13,544 nt of DNA from Acidobacteriota bacterium (GTDB lineage: Bacteria; Acidobacteriota; Terriglobia; UBA7540). The first letter of the stretch is position 1; every line of letters starts with the position of its first letter. A program made the position numbers and the translations under genes. The notes beneath the pieces are model-generated. The model searched no databases. It worked only from the letters and a program-made list of their open reading frames with translations, and was not told where the DNA came from. The stretch is taken from contig JAKAWN010000162.1 of NCBI GenBank assembly GCA_021827245.1, positions 1 to 13,544 on the forward strand, written 5' to 3'. This document shows positions 7,556 through 13,544 of the stretch, piece after piece.

Positions 7556-8458
7556 TTACAGAAAGAGAACGCGGTTTTTGATACTCCCCCTTACAAGACC
7601 TATCTGCCATCCAAGCTGAAAGATACAATATACAAGTGTAGCTTTATCCCGTGTCCTCCGAAACTTACCCAGCAAAGTGCGCCAATTAGCTATTGCTTCC
7701 CTCCAAGGATGGGCAATCTTCGGAATACCCAGTGCGACTGACTTTTTATACAGAAGCGTCACGTACTTGGCGTAACCGTATCCTTGGCGGAAAATGCCCT
7801 GAAATGTGACGCGATGTCGAACGTGAAGGACGGCATCGGGTACAAAGTGGAGTGTGGCGCCCGCTAGTTGAAGCTTGATGCAGAGCATCGCGTCGCCGCA
7901 GTGCCACATGGATTCGTCAAATCCGCCAGCAACATCGAGCAGGAGGGAGCGTTTAATTCCCATGGTTCCACCGCCTGCATAATAGAGAGGACCAGCAAAC
8001 CCTATTGTTTGCAATCCTTTCTCCTGTGATGCACCAAGACCTTTCGCCACCCAGGGTTTGTTCAACTTTCTGGCGTCAATCCGGCAGGCAACAAAATCGT
8101 GGTTGGAGAGCGCTCCCGCCATAGCCGCAAGCCAGCCTTCTCCAACTTCATCGTCAGCATCGCAAAAGAGCAATGCTTCACCCGTCGCGGCCCGTGCCCC
8201 AACGTTCCTGGCGTGGTATTCAGTGGGGACGGTCGGGGCCTCCAAAATTCGAAGATGCGGAAGCGAATCCCTATATTTCTCTATTATTTTCAAAGTGTCG
8301 TCCGTTGATCCATTATCGACGCAGATTACTTCCCAGGACCCGGACCAACGTTGTCGCGCCAATGCTTCCAACTGAGCGCCGATGGTTGAGGCGGCGTTAT
8401 AGAAAGGGACGATTACGCTGATCATCTTCCCCCGGTCAGCAGAGGTGTCTTCCTCCAT
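7556..8458 (-). CDS. Family 2 glycosyltransferase
   Basis: Protein of 300 aa with a GT-A fold. It carries SVIVPFYNAASTI (14-26), VDNGSTDDT (47-55) with nucleotide-binding Asp48, RNVGARAATGE (84-94), and CDADDE (99-104), the metal-binding DxD motif. VAGGFDESM (176-184) and CGDAMLCIKL (187-196) follow as the usual acceptor-side region. It transfers a sugar from a nucleotide donor to a growing glycan on the inner face of the membrane. The sugar is unknown. No clear transmembrane helix is seen; the C-terminus is basic and aromatic and may sit on the membrane. The start at 8458 is set by GAGGAGG. It follows the deacetylase after 126 bases. A fragment homologous to residues about 166-198 is found decayed at 10380-10472. 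Confidence 0.92.
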   Translation of the reverse strand: MEEDTSADRGKMISVIVPFYNAASTIGAQLEALARQRWSGSWEVICVDNGSTDDTLKIIEKYRDSLPHLRILEAPTVPTEYHARNVGARAATGEALLFCDADDEVGEGWLAAMAGALSNHDFVACRIDARKLNKPWVAKGLGASQEKGLQTIGFAGPLYYAGGGTMGIKRSLLLDVAGGFDESMWHCGDAMLCIKLQLAGATLHFVPDAVLHVRHRVTFQGIFRQGYGYAKYVTLLYKKSVALGIPKIAHPWREAIANWRTLLGKFRRTRDKATLVYCIFQLGWQIGLVRGSIKNRVLFL

Positions 8459-8464
8459 GAAAAT

Positions 8465-8471
8465 CCTCCTC
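8465..8471 (-). promoter_or_regulatory. Ribosome binding site for the glycosyltransferase
   Basis: GAGGAGG, 6 bases before the ATG at 8458. It decides this start over the in-frame codon at 8497. Confidence 0.85.
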
Positions 8472-8584
8472 GGATGGATTGGGGTATCCACAAACAAAAG
8501 GCCTTTTCGCTATTGCCAAGCCCACACGTAACAACGTCCCTACAGCGTACATGTTTGAAAGCCTTAGGCAGGACACAGGGCTTG

Positions 8585-9364
8585 CTACAGCTCGCCAGGA
8601 CACGATTCCTCGAACATATGCTCGAAACTAGATTTGTCCGCTTTGCGGTACCAGTTCATGCGTACGACATGTCCGCTTTTGAGCAACTCGGGGATCGTAA
8701 CGAATCTGTAGCTTTCGTGGAGTTGCTCCAGCAGTTGGCTTACCGCCTCCAGAGTCGGTCTCCTGTTGAACTGAGCAGGCGATAGGCTGGCACGCGCGAT
8801 TCGATCATGAAATAGGATCGACTTGCCAGGCCCAATGCGCGGTAACACTTCCTCAAGTATTTGACCGGCATTCCTCGGTTGCCAATCTCCGGTATCTAGA
8901 GTCCAGGATATGACCCGGTAGCCGTACTGCAGGGGAACCAAACGCGAGGCGAAATTCTGGAAGCCGTAAGGCGGTCGGAATAGACGGCTTCCGTAGGGTC
9001 TCAGCGCTTCCGCACACTTCCTGATCTGCGCACAGCGTTCCATGTATCCCAGGAGGGGAAGGCAGGCGTGTTCCCATGTGTGGTTTCCCAAAGCATGACC
9101 AGCCCCGGCCGCTTGGCGAATCACGTCTCGATGCTTGGCCGCAAACTTCCCCACGCAAAAGAACGTAGCCTTTGCGCCGTATCTGTCCAATATGTCGAGA
9201 AGCCGGATGGTGTACTCGGGGTGAGGCCCATCATCGAAGGTGAGGGCCAGGACGGGATCGTGCGTTTCGACGCGCATGATCGTTCCCATTGAGCTCCTGG
9301 CAGCTACAGAAAGAGACCTCTTCAAAGTCCTCCATATAGGTTGTGCAGGTGAAGCACTCTTCAT
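8585..9364 (-). CDS. NodB-type polysaccharide deacetylase
   Basis: Protein of 259 aa with all five motifs of carbohydrate esterase family 4: TFDDGPHP (42-49, catalytic Asp), NHTWEH (94-99, zinc ligands His95 and His99), FRPPYGF (129-135), DTGDW (157-161) and SILFHD (182-187, His186). The active site looks intact, so it should remove N- or O-acetyl groups from a sugar. The N-terminal 30 residues are basic with no convincing signal peptide or membrane helix, so it may work in the cytoplasm on a lipid-linked or nucleotide-linked intermediate. The start at 9364 has AAAGGGG 5 bases upstream; an in-frame GTG two codons earlier lies against that site. It sits between the SAM methyltransferase and the glycosyltransferase. 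A dead relative of its first 60 residues lies at 10473-10667. Confidence 0.92.
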   Translation of the reverse strand: MKSASPAQPIWRTLKRSLSVAARSSMGTIMRVETHDPVLALTFDDGPHPEYTIRLLDILDRYGAKATFFCVGKFAAKHRDVIRQAAGAGHALGNHTWEHACLPLLGYMERCAQIRKCAEALRPYGSRLFRPPYGFQNFASRLVPLQYGYRVISWTLDTGDWQPRNAGQILEEVLPRIGPGKSILFHDRIARASLSPAQFNRRPTLEAVSQLLEQLHESYRFVTIPELLKSGHVVRMNWYRKADKSSFEHMFEESCPGEL

Positions 9365-9369
9365 CAACA

Positions 9370-9376
9370 CCCCTTT
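9370..9376 (-). promoter_or_regulatory. Ribosome binding site for the deacetylase
   Basis: AAAGGGG, 5 bases before the ATG at 9364. The alternative GTG at 9370 would overlap this site, so the ATG is preferred. Confidence 0.6.
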
Positions 9377-9454
9377 CTAAAGCCCATGTCTAGTCTTAAT
9401 CAACCGGAAGACCATGAATTTAGGTGGCGCATCTGGAATGAAAAACAAGGTGAT

Positions 9455-10357
9455 TCAGCGCCGACGACCCGCCCGACGCCGAAGAATGGCGGCTCCTTCT
9501 TCCGTTTCGAGGAAAGTGCACTCGAAATCTGGATGCTCGACGACCCACATCCCAACCATAGCTCGCTCATCCGCTCTATCGGCATCGTCAACAAGGATGA
9601 CCGCGCTCTCGCTAAGTCTTTCGTATAGCAGTGGCAGAGCAGGGTACCGGGCCAGCCGACCTAACTCTCCCGGTGGGCCATCAACTACCAGCATGTCAAT
9701 AGGCGGTATGCCCCGTAACGGCGAAATATCGTAGTACCTCCAACTTTTGCCCCCCAGTTCTAGGTCGCAGAGGGGTGCCTCATGTACAACTGCAAACCCT
9801 TCCAATCCATGCACCTTCAGATTCTCCCGGCAGATGTCTGCAAATGTCCGCTCGTGGTCTAACGACTCCACACGTCCTCTGCCGAGTTTTTCAAGGCAAT
9901 ATCCGCTAATAAGCGTCGATGTTCCGCAGCCGAGCTCAACAATGATCTCAGGCTTGCGGCGAACAATTTCGGACGCAAGGAGAACTGCAAAGTCCGGACA
10001 GATCGGCCATCCACGCATACTGGGCAGCGGATGGCGGTATTGTATGAGCTTCTGAAGATGCAGAAGCGCCTCAACCTGACGGAACGAGTTCCGGCTTTCT
10101 CTATATCCTTGTGTAGCAATTTGATCAATGTGAAGTTGCAGGGACAAGAGTAAGGAGCGATAGCAGATGAGGACAATCCCCGCAAATGAGCTGCACGCTA
10201 CCGCTAACGCCACCGGGAGGGCTAAGCGTACCTCTAAAGCTCCCATTAGCACAAATGCTGCAGCTGGAGCAGCACCTAAGAAGACTATTGCCATGAAGTC
10301 TTTATGAGTCAGATGCTTAGGCAAAGTTTCAATTCTCCAATTTAATAGGCTCGGCAT
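9455..10357 (-). CDS. Membrane-anchored class I SAM-dependent methyltransferase
   Basis: Protein of 300 aa from the chosen ATG. Two hydrophobic stretches (about 22-41 and 45-66) form a hairpin anchor. A helical linker (about 90-125, ending LPSMRGWPICPDF) follows, then a Rossmann domain with motif I VELGCGTST (140-148), acidic loop LDHE (166-169) and VVDGPPGELG (224-233). The VDGPPG pattern is common in methyltransferases of polysaccharide clusters that modify glycans or their precursors. The anchor places the catalytic domain at the cytoplasmic face. The start is uncertain. The open frame reaches 10444 at a TTG, but those codons run out of frame through a dead glycosyltransferase fragment. 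ATG codons at 10426 and 10399 are alternatives. The ATG at 10357 has a weak CAGGG upstream. The substrate is unknown. Confidence 0.82.
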   Translation of the reverse strand: MPSLLNWRIETLPKHLTHKDFMAIVFLGAAPAAAFVLMGALEVRLALPVALAVACSSFAGIVLICYRSLLLSLQLHIDQIATQGYRESRNSFRQVEALLHLQKLIQYRHPLPSMRGWPICPDFAVLLASEIVRRKPEIIVELGCGTSTLISGYCLEKLGRGRVESLDHERTFADICRENLKVHGLEGFAVVHEAPLCDLELGGKSWRYYDISPLRGIPPIDMLVVDGPPGELGRLARYPALPLLYERLSESAVILVDDADRADERAMVGMWVVEHPDFECTFLETEEGAAILRRRAGRRR

Positions 10358-10379
10358 GACACCCTGGTTCACAAAGTTT

Positions 10380-10472
10380 GTTGCAGTTGAGGCATCCATA
10401 CGAGGCCGCATGCCGCATTGTCTCATCAAATCCGCCAGCAACAACGGGCAGGGGGGAGCATTCGATTCGCAT
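10380..10472 (-). pseudogene. Fragment of a second family 2 glycosyltransferase
   Basis: Read on the minus strand this gives MRIECSPLPVVAGGFDETMR. It aligns without gaps to residues 166-185 of the intact glycosyltransferase (7556-8458), with 12 of 20 identical by hand count, including VAGGFDE. The DNA is clearly similar over this stretch. A one-base deletion just after shifts the frame, and in the shifted frame HCG continues the match. Weaker similarity, with a gap of about 9 bases, may run to about 10380. The N-terminal 165 residues and everything after about residue 198 are missing. It is fused in frame to the deacetylase fragment upstream. It cannot encode a working enzyme. Confidence 0.8.
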
Positions 10473-10667
10473 ATCCAAATCGTCGAGAAGCCTCATTGTC
10501 TACTCTGTTTGAGTTCCGTCGTCGAAGGTAAGAGCTTGGATTGCATCGCACGTGTCAACTCGTATGATCGTTCCCAGAAATCGTCTGGCCCCCAGAGACG
10601 CTGGCTTTCGCGCGAGCTTCCATAGGTCTCTGGTGTTTGATGAATTCCTAATTGTTTCGACAGTCAC
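10473..10667 (-). pseudogene. N-terminal fragment of a second NodB-type deacetylase
   Basis: A GTG preceded by GGAGG opens a frame reading MTVETIRNSS and then aligning without gaps to the intact deacetylase (8585-9364) from its Trp11 to Asp60. By hand count 26 of 50 positions match, including GTI-RV and ALTFDDG, the catalytic motif 1. A TAG stop at 10500-10502 replaces the Tyr after the motif, and TMRLLDDLD continues the match beyond it. The protein then breaks off at about one quarter of its length, where an in-frame junction to the glycosyltransferase fragment occurs. The surviving ribosome site and the matching frame show that this was once a full gene, now dead by deletion and nonsense mutation. 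The moderate identity says it was a diverged homologue, not a recent copy. Confidence 0.82.
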
Positions 10668-10792
10668 GGCATCCTCCACGATCTCATGACTGGGATGGGA
10701 TCCAATTCATACTCTCCAGACACTATCGCCTCCTTCCACTCCGGTTCGAAGCTAAGTGGCAAGTCGCATCTTCTGCAGGAAGGCGCAAGTCG
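10664..10792 (-). other. Open stretch downstream of the Wzt stop, no recognised gene
   Basis: After the Wzt TAG stop, the same reading frame stays open for 42 codons and includes a protein-like run LPLSFEPEWKEAIVSGEYEL. It then ends in a TGA that overlaps the GTG of the dead deacetylase as GTGA. I do not recognise the translated piece. The overlap is the kind seen between coupled genes in this locus, so the stretch may be the tail of a lost gene or of a formerly longer upstream protein. An open run of this length can also occur by chance. With the two pseudogene fragments it fills the roughly 435 bases between the Wzt and methyltransferase genes. No terminator hairpin or promoter was recognised there. 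Confidence 0.35.
10673..10677 (-). promoter_or_regulatory. Relict ribosome binding site of the dead deacetylase
   Basis: GGAGG, 5 bases before the GTG at 10667. It still looks functional although the frame it serves stops after 55 codons. Confidence 0.6.
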
Positions 10793-12091
10793 CTAGAAAT
10801 GGGAATCAGTGGGGTCCGCACCATCCAGTTTCTTCACATCCCATTCCAGAACGGGCCAAATCAATCCCGCCCGGTCAAGATCCAACTGGCACCCTACCTC
10901 CGTAATCTCGAAGGACAAGATATTACGAAGGAGTGCATACGTCTTGATTCGAGGGATCCAACTGCCTACGCTCAGGAAGTAACGCCCCGGTCTAAGAACA
11001 CGTTCCGGGACCTTGCAAGTCGAAGCGTACAACCCCGGTTCCCGTATCCGGCCGCTTTCAAGCCCCGTATCGACGTCAAGCGACTCCCAGACAACATTTC
11101 CGCGAGCATCGGTCAGATGGTAGGCCACCTGGAGATTACGAATGGGAGAAAATAGCTCGTACACAATCTCAACCTTGAATGCGCAATCAAAGGCAATAGA
11201 GGTAGGTGCCAGTCCCTGCGATGTCAGTATCCGCACTCGCTTAACCACAAGTTCGCTCGACTGAGCGGAAGCTTCCGACCCCATCCACTCGGTCGCATCT
11301 TGCGCCCCAGCCTGCAGATACTGGTCAACAACATCTGCGGAAAGCCCTTCGGATTTCACCACTCCTGCATCCAGCCAAAAGGCTCGCTCGCATAGTTGCG
11401 TCACCATTCCCATGTTGTGGCTGACAAACACTACGGTCCGACCACCCCTCGCGACGTCACGCATTTTCCCCAGACATTTCTTCTGAAACTCCGCATCCCC
11501 TACGGCCAGGACTTCATCCACGATCAGGATTTCCGGGTCTAGGTGGGCCGCCACGGCGAACCCCAGCCGTGTTTGCATTCCGGTGGAGTAGTGCTTCACG
11601 GGCGTGTCCAGGAACCTGCCAATCTCGGCGAAGGCCACAATCTCATCGAATTTGCGATCAATCTCGGTTTTCCGCATCCCTAGGATGGCACCATTCAGAT
11701 AAACGTTCTCTCGGCCGGTCAATTCCTGGTGAAACCCGGTCCCCACTTCGAGCAAGCAGCCCACCCGGCCATGAATATCGACGACACCCGAGGTCGGTTC
11801 GGTAATGCGCGAAAGAATCTTCAGCAAGGTACTCTTCCCTGCCCCATTGCGCCCGATGATTCCCACCACTTCGCCATGTTTGATTTCAAACCCCACATCT
11901 CGAAGTGCCCAGATGGTGTCGTCAAGGTCCGCGGCGCCGGTGGCATGGCCGTGCAAGAGTTTGCCCATCCTCCGCACGGGACTTAGAAAGGCGTCTATAG
12001 CAACTTCTCGGAGTTGCTTGTGGCCAGATTGAAGTTGGCCAATATGAAACTGCTTGCCCAGGTTTTCGGCCCGGATGGCAATGTCAGTCAT
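10793..12091 (-). CDS. wzt: Polysaccharide ABC transporter ATPase (Wzt-like, with C-terminal glycan-binding domain)
   Basis: Protein of 432 aa. The nucleotide-binding domain (1 to about 260) has Walker A GRNGAGKST (80-88), the signature YSTGMQTRLGF (168-178), Walker B ILIVDEVLAVGD (188-199) and the switch His225 in VSHNMG. An insertion at about 35-60 before the Walker A is usual in this transporter class. Residues about 275-420 form a beta-rich Wzt C-terminal domain, which in O9a-type systems recognises the modified non-reducing end of the finished glycan before export. The protein pairs with the permease encoded 9 bases upstream and exports lipid-linked polysaccharide across the inner membrane. 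AGGGG lies 6 bases before the ATG. The C-terminal domain suggests that chain-end modification by a locus enzyme gates export. Confidence 0.95.
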   Translation of the reverse strand: MTDIAIRAENLGKQFHIGQLQSGHKQLREVAIDAFLSPVRRMGKLLHGHATGAADLDDTIWALRDVGFEIKHGEVVGIIGRNGAGKSTLLKILSRITEPTSGVVDIHGRVGCLLEVGTGFHQELTGRENVYLNGAILGMRKTEIDRKFDEIVAFAEIGRFLDTPVKHYSTGMQTRLGFAVAAHLDPEILIVDEVLAVGDAEFQKKCLGKMRDVARGGRTVVFVSHNMGMVTQLCERAFWLDAGVVKSEGLSADVVDQYLQAGAQDATEWMGSEASAQSSELVVKRVRILTSQGLAPTSIAFDCAFKVEIVYELFSPIRNLQVAYHLTDARGNVVWESLDVDTGLESGRIREPGLYASTCKVPERVLRPGRYFLSVGSWIPRIKTYALLRNILSFEITEVGCQLDLDRAGLIWPVLEWDVKKLDGADPTDSHF

Positions 12092-12100
12092 AGATATCCC

Positions 12101-12973
12101 CTAAACGACGTCTGCAAATGTTCTTTCCAGACGCCGGAAGTAATACGCGCCGCTGATGAGCAAACCCAGCGCGACGATTGCTGACACCGCAATCATCGGT
12201 CCTGGAGCTGTTTTTGCGTCCACCAAAGCCCAGCGGAAACCCTCGACAACTCCAACCATAGGATTAATTCCGAAGACGGTGCGCCAAGGTTCCGGAAGGA
12301 GGCTGCTGGGATATACGATCGGAGTAGCGTACATCCAGAATTGAACGAGGAAAGGAATGGTGTACTTTACATCCCTGAACTGCACGTTCATTGCGCTCAA
12401 CCACAGACTTGCACCCAGACACGTTATCAGAGCCAGCGCCAGAAAGAAGGGCACCCAGATGACCTTCCAGGTAGGCACGACGCCATAGGATGCAATCATG
12501 CCGAGAAGCACAATGAACGCCAGGCAAAAATCAACGCACCCGGCAACCACGGTCCCCAGTGGCATGGCCATGCGCGGAAAATAGATTTTCTTCAGCATGT
12601 TCGAGTTCGCAACAAGGCTGTTTGAGGACTGAGTCAATCCCGTGGCAAAAAAGGTCCAGGGCACCAAAGCCGTGTAACTGAAAAGCGGATAGGGAATGCC
12701 ATCGGAAGGCATCTTGGCCAGTTTGCCGAAAAACAGGGTAAAAATCAGCATGGTGAAGAACGGTTGGATGATGGCCCAAAGCGCCCCTAGCACCGTCTGC
12801 TTGTAGCGAACCTTGATGTCACGCCAAGTGAAAAAGTAGACGAGCTCCCGGTATTCCCACAGTTCGTCGAGCTTCAGCGAGGCCCAGCCACGTGTCGCCT
12901 CGATCCGGGTGCAAGCCGGCGCTTGAGAGGTTTCTGCCATAGTTGTCTTTGAAATCACATCCATTATTCCCAT
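12101..12973 (-). CDS. wzm: Polysaccharide ABC transporter permease (Wzm-like, ABC-2 family)
   Basis: Protein of 290 aa with about six transmembrane helices (roughly 62-83, 100-118, 140-163, 170-194, 203-222, 259-279). A cytoplasmic N-terminal part ends in the family pattern LVYFFTWRDIKVRYKQTVLG (44-63). VQFRDVKYTIPF (198-209) and NPMVGVVEGFRWAL (237-250) are further ABC-2 permease landmarks. It forms the membrane channel for lipid-linked O-antigen or capsule glycan, driven by the ATPase encoded next. The start at 12973 is chosen because GAGGAAG lies 5 bases upstream; a GTG at 12979 falls inside that site, and an ATG at 12964 is possible. A gap of 43 bases separates it from the epimerase upstream. 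Confidence 0.95.
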   Translation of the reverse strand: MGIMDVISKTTMAETSQAPACTRIEATRGWASLKLDELWEYRELVYFFTWRDIKVRYKQTVLGALWAIIQPFFTMLIFTLFFGKLAKMPSDGIPYPLFSYTALVPWTFFATGLTQSSNSLVANSNMLKKIYFPRMAMPLGTVVAGCVDFCLAFIVLLGMIASYGVVPTWKVIWVPFFLALALITCLGASLWLSAMNVQFRDVKYTIPFLVQFWMYATPIVYPSSLLPEPWRTVFGINPMVGVVEGFRWALVDAKTAPGPMIAVSAIVALGLLISGAYYFRRLERTFADVV

Positions 12974-12978
12974 TTGCA

Positions 12979-12985
12979 CTTCCTC
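12979..12985 (-). promoter_or_regulatory. Ribosome binding site for the permease
   Basis: GAGGAAG, 5 bases before the ATG at 12973 (8 bases counted from the GAGG core). The GTG at 12979 overlaps it and is unlikely to be the start. Confidence 0.65.
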
Positions 12986-13016
12986 TGTGGTGAAGTCTCC
13001 TGGACACTATTTCTTT

Positions 13017-13544
13017 TCAAGCCACCCGGCGAGCCGATTGCTTTACGACTCCCTCCCTGCGGTTGCCGCGCACCCCGCGGACGACAGGCGACCACTCCAG
13101 TTGATCGGTGAGCCATCCCCGTGAGCATAACTGCTTAAGCACGTTCAGGCGCATATAAGCGGAGTTACGAAAGTCTGTATTCTGGAATCCAATTGCTTTG
13201 AGTCCTTCCTTCAACTCGAGAATGGTTGTTTCCAGATCCGCTTTCGGCTGGTGGTTCGGAGCCAGTGCCCGGTACCGGCTGAAGTCCACACGATAGGAGC
13301 GCTTATCAGGCTGCGCGCCACTGTTGATTGAGACTTCGACGCCAGAAAGCACTCGGGCCACTGCCGCAGACAGATCTTTCACTTGGAAGTTCCACCGATC
13401 GGAGCCTGCGTTCACCACCAGGAAATCTCCGCTCGTACCTGGATCACGCGAGACTGCCCAATCAATCGCCCGCGCCATGTCTTTGACAGAAATGAGTGGT
13501 CGCCAGGGCGTGCCGTCACTCAAGATCACAATGCGCTTAGATCG
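13017..13544 (-). CDS. NAD-dependent sugar epimerase/dehydratase, C-terminal part (5' end outside window)
   Basis: The last 175 or so codons of an extended short-chain dehydrogenase. The frame is open to the window edge, so the N-terminal NAD-binding Rossmann part and the start lie beyond 13544; a GTG at 13529 is internal. SDGTPWRPLISVKDMARAID is the conserved substrate-domain segment of nucleotide-sugar epimerases and dehydratases. It is followed by a helix (VKDLSAAVARVLSG) and the RSYRVDFSRYRAL and LELKEGLKAIGF segments typical of the C-terminus. The final 25 residues form a basic tail that family members often lack. It should convert a nucleotide sugar in the cytoplasm. The exact reaction (4-epimerisation, dehydration or reduction) cannot be told without the N-terminal half. 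It lies directly upstream of the export genes. Confidence 0.85.
   Translation of the reverse strand, partial: RSKRIVILSDGTPWRPLISVKDMARAIDWAVSRDPGTSGDFLVVNAGSDRWNFQVKDLSAAVARVLSGVEVSINSGAQPDKRSYRVDFSRYRALAPNHQPKADLETTILELKEGLKAIGFQNTDFRNSAYMRLNVLKQLCSRGWLTDQLEWSPVVRGVRGNRREGVVKQSARRVA

Noticed and set aside
7554..7556. ATG overlapping the glycosyltransferase stop (TAATG) as the C-methyltransferase start
   Set aside because: Coupling by overlap is attractive, but there is no Shine-Dalgarno site before it, while GAGGTGGAG stands at proper distance before the ATG at 7532, where the family-like sequence begins.
8496..8507. Perfect 12-base palindrome AAAAGGCCTTTT between deacetylase and glycosyltransferase
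   Set aside because: It has no loop, so it is a poor terminator, there is no second copy to suggest an operator, and such a palindrome can occur by chance.
8517..8584. Inverted repeat CAAGCCC ... GGGCTTG in the same gap
   Set aside because: The arms are only 7 bases with about 54 bases between them and no T-run follows on the transcribed strand. A terminator here would also split the gene pair.
10380..10667. Remnants considered as a mobile element scar
   Set aside because: No terminal inverted repeats, target-site duplication or transposase piece was found; homology to the neighbouring gene pair explains the sequence better.
10445..10792. Spacer considered as a promoter or regulatory region with an internal transcription start
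   Set aside because: No convincing -35/-10 pair was seen and most of the stretch is explained by pseudogene remnants, though a promoter cannot be excluded by eye.

Overview
The window carries part of a cell-surface polysaccharide locus, most likely O-antigen or capsule. Every gene I can support lies on the minus strand, so transcription runs from position 13544 towards 1. Base composition is moderately GC-rich, Shine-Dalgarno sites are clear, and export is by an ABC transporter whose ATPase carries a glycan-recognition tail. This indicates a Gram-negative, probably soil or environmental, bacterium. Acidobacteriota or a proteobacterium would fit, but nothing here fixes the phylum. No RNA genes, CRISPR arrays, insertion sequences or attachment sites were seen.

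In transcription order, the first block (13544-10793) is the 3' part of an NAD-dependent sugar epimerase/dehydratase, then the Wzm-like permease and Wzt-like ATPase. The second block (10792-7556) handles glycan assembly and decoration: a membrane-anchored SAM methyltransferase, a NodB-type polysaccharide deacetylase and a family 2 glycosyltransferase. Between the ATPase and the methyltransferase lie about 435 bases without an intact gene. They hold a decayed second copy of the deacetylase-glycosyltransferase pair, collapsed by an internal deletion. The methyltransferase is therefore flanked on both sides by the same gene pair, one dead and one intact.

The third block (7532-1) is a tightly packed, overlapping gene string: a sugar C-methyltransferase, an RmlC-like nucleotide-sugar epimerase, a DUF4910 aminopeptidase-like protein, three 2-oxo acid dehydrogenase subunits (E1 alpha, E1 beta, E2), and a split transketolase whose second half runs off the window. 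The C-methyltransferase keeps all the active-site residues known for making 3-C-methyl sugars. Two separate thiamine-diphosphate enzyme systems sit in the same string. Both are chemically able to move two-carbon units, so the cluster may build an unusual branched or acylated sugar. That is inference; the individual enzyme families are clear from the sequence.

Several starts were moved inward from the longest open frame on the basis of Shine-Dalgarno placement: C-methyltransferase, glycosyltransferase, deacetylase, E1 alpha, permease and SAM methyltransferase.
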